Made by a program: the position numbers and the translations under genes
DNA from: Azonexus sp.
GTDB lineage: Bacteria > Pseudomonadota > Gammaproteobacteria > Burkholderiales > Rhodocyclaceae
Assembly (NCBI GenBank): GCA_031285115.1
Contig: JAITWU010000026.1
Span: 1-6,728 of the forward strand
Direction: 5' to 3'
DNA length: 6,728 nt
Shown: positions 5,337-6,728 of the stretch, piece after piece
Layout: the number at the start of each line of letters is the position of its first letter
How positions within the stretch are numbered: position 1 is the first letter of the stretch
The notes under the pieces: model-generated
Seen by the model: only the letters and a program-made list of their open reading frames with translations
Database searches by the model: none
Told to the model about the DNA's origin: nothing

Positions 5337-5411
5337 TGGCGCCCCCAGGTGGAATCGAACCACCAATTCGCCCTTAGGAGGGGCGGGTTATATCCATTTA
5401 ACTATGGAGGC
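5337..5411 (-). tRNA. tRNA-Arg (anticodon CCU)
   Basis: The minus strand folds into a complete cloverleaf of 75 nt including an encoded CCA. The acceptor stem is GCCTCCA/TGGGGGC with one G-U pair, the D arm GTTA-AATGGATA-TAAC, the anticodon arm CGCCC-CTCCTAA-GGGCG with anticodon CCT, the variable loop AATT, and the T arm GGTGG-TTCGATT-CCACC. The discriminator base is G. It closely resembles E. coli argW, a known integration site for phages and islands, and an integrase remnant lies beyond its 3' end. All stems pair, so the tRNA appears functional and intact after the integration event. It reads the rare AGG arginine codon. Confidence 0.97.
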
Positions 5412-5436
5412 GAACCGCAGCCTTGGCCGGGGCCGC

Positions 5437-5442
5437 ATTGTA
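5437..5442 (-). promoter_or_regulatory. Probable -10 box of tRNA-Arg
   Basis: TACAAT on the minus strand lies 26 nt before the mature tRNA 5' end, which would give a leader of about 19 nt. The -35 position (about 5460-5466) is a poor match. The segment 5412-5517 is shared with the divergent uup gene. Confidence 0.45.
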
Positions 5443-5470
5443 CCGGGCGGCGCGGGCTTCTCATAGCGAT

Positions 5471-5476
5471 TAGAAT
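5471..5476 (+). promoter_or_regulatory. Possible -10 box of uup
   Basis: TAGAAT matches the -10 consensus at 5 of 6 positions and would start a leader of about 35 nt before the ATG at 5518. No convincing -35 hexamer lies upstream, so this is a weak call. Confidence 0.3.
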
Positions 5477-5517
5477 CACGCCTTTCCGATCATCTGCCGC
5501 CTGCCGGGTGTTGTCTC

Positions 5518-6728
5518 ATGCCTTACCTCAAACTTGCCGCCGCCTGTCTCGCTTATGGTCATGTGCCGTTGCTTGATCATGCCGATTTTCAGCTTGATCC
5601 GGGCGAGCGGGTGGCGCTGATTGGCCGCAATGGCGCTGGCAAATCGTCCTTGCTGGCGGCGCTGGCGGGCGGCAGCGGCAAGGGGCGGCTGGATGATGGC
5701 GAGGTGTGGACGCAGCCCGGCGTCCGCATCGGCTATGTGCCGCAGGAGCCGCCGTTTGATCCGGTGTTGACGGTTTTTCAGGCGGTGGTGGCGGGCATGG
5801 GCGAAACCTCGGCCTTGCTTGCCGAATACCATGCGGTTTCGCAGCGCATGAGCGAGGCGGGCGGCGATCATGACGCCCTGCTCACCCGTCTCGATCATCT
5901 TCAACAGGCGCTGGAAGCGCGCGGCGCGTGGGCTTATGAAGCGCAGGCGGAGCGTGTGATTGCCCGCTTCGGCCTCGATCCCGAGGCGCTGGTCGGCAGT
6001 CTGTCCGGCGGCCAGAAAAAGCGGCTGGCGCTGGCTCAGGCGCTGGCTCAGACGCCGGAAGTGCTGCTGCTCGATGAACCGACCAATCACCTCGATATTG
6101 CGGCCATTGAATGGCTGGAAAACCTGCTCATCGAGTCCGGCGTCACCCTCTTTTTCATCACCCATGACCGGGCTTTTCTTGACCGCGTGTGCACCCGCAT
6201 CGTCGAACTCGATCGCGGCCAACTGGCGAGTTTCCCCGGCAATTTCAGCCAGTACCAGCAGCGGAAAGAAGCGCAACTGCATGAGGAGGCGTTGGCCAAC
6301 GCCCGCGCCGACAAGCTCCTCAAGGCCGAGGAAATCTGGATCAGAAAGGGCGTCGAAGCGCGGCGCACGCGGGCGGTGTTTCGCGTCCAGCGGCTCGACA
6401 AGCTGCGCGCCGAGCGCCAGGCGCGGCGCGAACGGCTGGGCAAAGTCCAGTTGCAGCTTGAAGCGGGCGACAAAAGCGGCAAGCTGGTCGCCGAACTTCT
6501 GCATGTCAGCAAGGCGTTTGGCGAAAAAACGGTTGTCCGCGATTTTTCCGCTCGCATCCAGCGTGGCGACAAAATCGGCCTGATCGGCCCCAACGGCGCG
6601 GGCAAAACAACGCTGCTGCGGCTCATTCTCGGCCAACTGCCGCCGGATAGCGGCACGGTGCGCCAGGGGACGAAGCTCGAAATCGCTTATTTCGACCAGT
6701 TCCGCAGCCAGCTCGACCCGGATTCGAC
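5518..6728 (+). CDS. uup: ABC-F ATPase, Uup type (3' end beyond window)
   Basis: This is a soluble twin-ATPase of the ABC-F family with no membrane domain. Uup proteins are linked to ribosome function and to DNA branch migration and precise transposon excision. The visible 403 codons contain the first ABC domain: Walker A GRNGAGKSS (36-44), Q-loop region GYVPQEPP, signature LSGGQ (162-166), Walker B LLLDEPTNHLD (183-193) and H-loop H216. The interdomain linker contains EEIWIRKGVEARRTR (271-285), which is nearly the Uup-specific EVWIRQGIKARRTR of E. coli. The second domain starts with Walker A GPNGAGKTT (357-365) and runs to YFDQFRSQLDPDS at the edge. A full Uup is about 630 aa, so roughly a third is missing, including the second signature, second Walker B and the C-terminal coiled coil. 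The ATG at 5518 gives the normal N-terminus (YLKLAAACLAYG), with only a weak upstream Shine-Dalgarno. The gene is divergent from tRNA-Arg. Confidence 0.95.
   Translation, partial: MPYLKLAAACLAYGHVPLLDHADFQLDPGERVALIGRNGAGKSSLLAALAGGSGKGRLDDGEVWTQPGVRIGYVPQEPPFDPVLTVFQAVVAGMGETSALLAEYHAVSQRMSEAGGDHDALLTRLDHLQQALEARGAWAYEAQAERVIARFGLDPEALVGSLSGGQKKRLALAQALAQTPEVLLLDEPTNHLDIAAIEWLENLLIESGVTLFFITHDRAFLDRVCTRIVELDRGQLASFPGNFSQYQQRKEAQLHEEALANARADKLLKAEEIWIRKGVEARRTRAVFRVQRLDKLRAERQARRERLGKVQLQLEAGDKSGKLVAELLHVSKAFGEKTVVRDFSARIQRGDKIGLIGPNGAGKTTLLRLILGQLPPDSGTVRQGTKLEIAYFDQFRSQLDPDS

Noticed and set aside
5476..6636. Long minus-strand open frame (386 codons) opposite uup
   Set aside because: It is antisense to a clear Uup coding sequence with all ABC motifs in frame; GC-rich coding DNA often leaves such shadows, and the translation resembles no family.

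Overview
The window is GC-rich (about 60% or more by eye) and dense with genes. It looks like chromosome from a Gram-negative proteobacterium. It carries an LPS Kdo transferase, a TolC-type outer-membrane channel and a periplasmic alpha-carbonic anhydrase. The protein sequences and gene neighbourhood suggest a betaproteobacterium, possibly Rhodocyclales (Dechloromonas/Azoarcus-like). That placement is an impression from the sequences, not a search result.

Layout. Positions 1-296 hold no convincing gene. They contain a nested palindromic element: a 19-bp perfect inverted repeat (1-19 and 218-236) enclosing two inverted copies of a roughly 39-nt C/G-rich REP-like unit. waaA/kdtA (297-1574, +) follows. 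It converges on, and overlaps by 35 bp, a tolC-family gene (1540-2883, -). tolC is the second gene of a pcm-like/tolC pair on the minus strand. The pcm-like gene (2880-3533) has a clear Shine-Dalgarno and a perfect TATAAT upstream, and its stop overlaps the probable tolC start by 4 nt. Upstream on the same strand is a secreted two-domain protein (3611-4957): an N-terminal surface-adhesin-E-like domain joined by a low-complexity linker to an alpha-carbonic anhydrase.

Positions 4958-5517 are an integration scar next to a tRNA. They hold tRNA-Arg(CCU) on the minus strand with encoded CCA and a hairpin/T-tract terminator just downstream. A cluster of GGGGGTA/TACCCCC repeats follows, then the first 33 codons of a P4-type (DUF4102) integrase that stops abruptly. 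The 3' end of tRNA-Arg(CCU) is a classic integrase target, so this is probably what remains of an island or prophage. From 5518 to the window edge an ABC-F ATPase of the Uup type runs on the plus strand and is cut by the window end.

Functionally, waaA, tolC and the secreted carbonic anhydrase act in the envelope, while the tRNA and Uup act in translation or DNA maintenance. The most unusual points are the nested palindrome at the left edge, the missing standard start codon for tolC, the pcm-like protein lacking the usual PIMT active-site motif, the adhesin-E/carbonic anhydrase fusion, and the decayed integrase with its repeats still in place.
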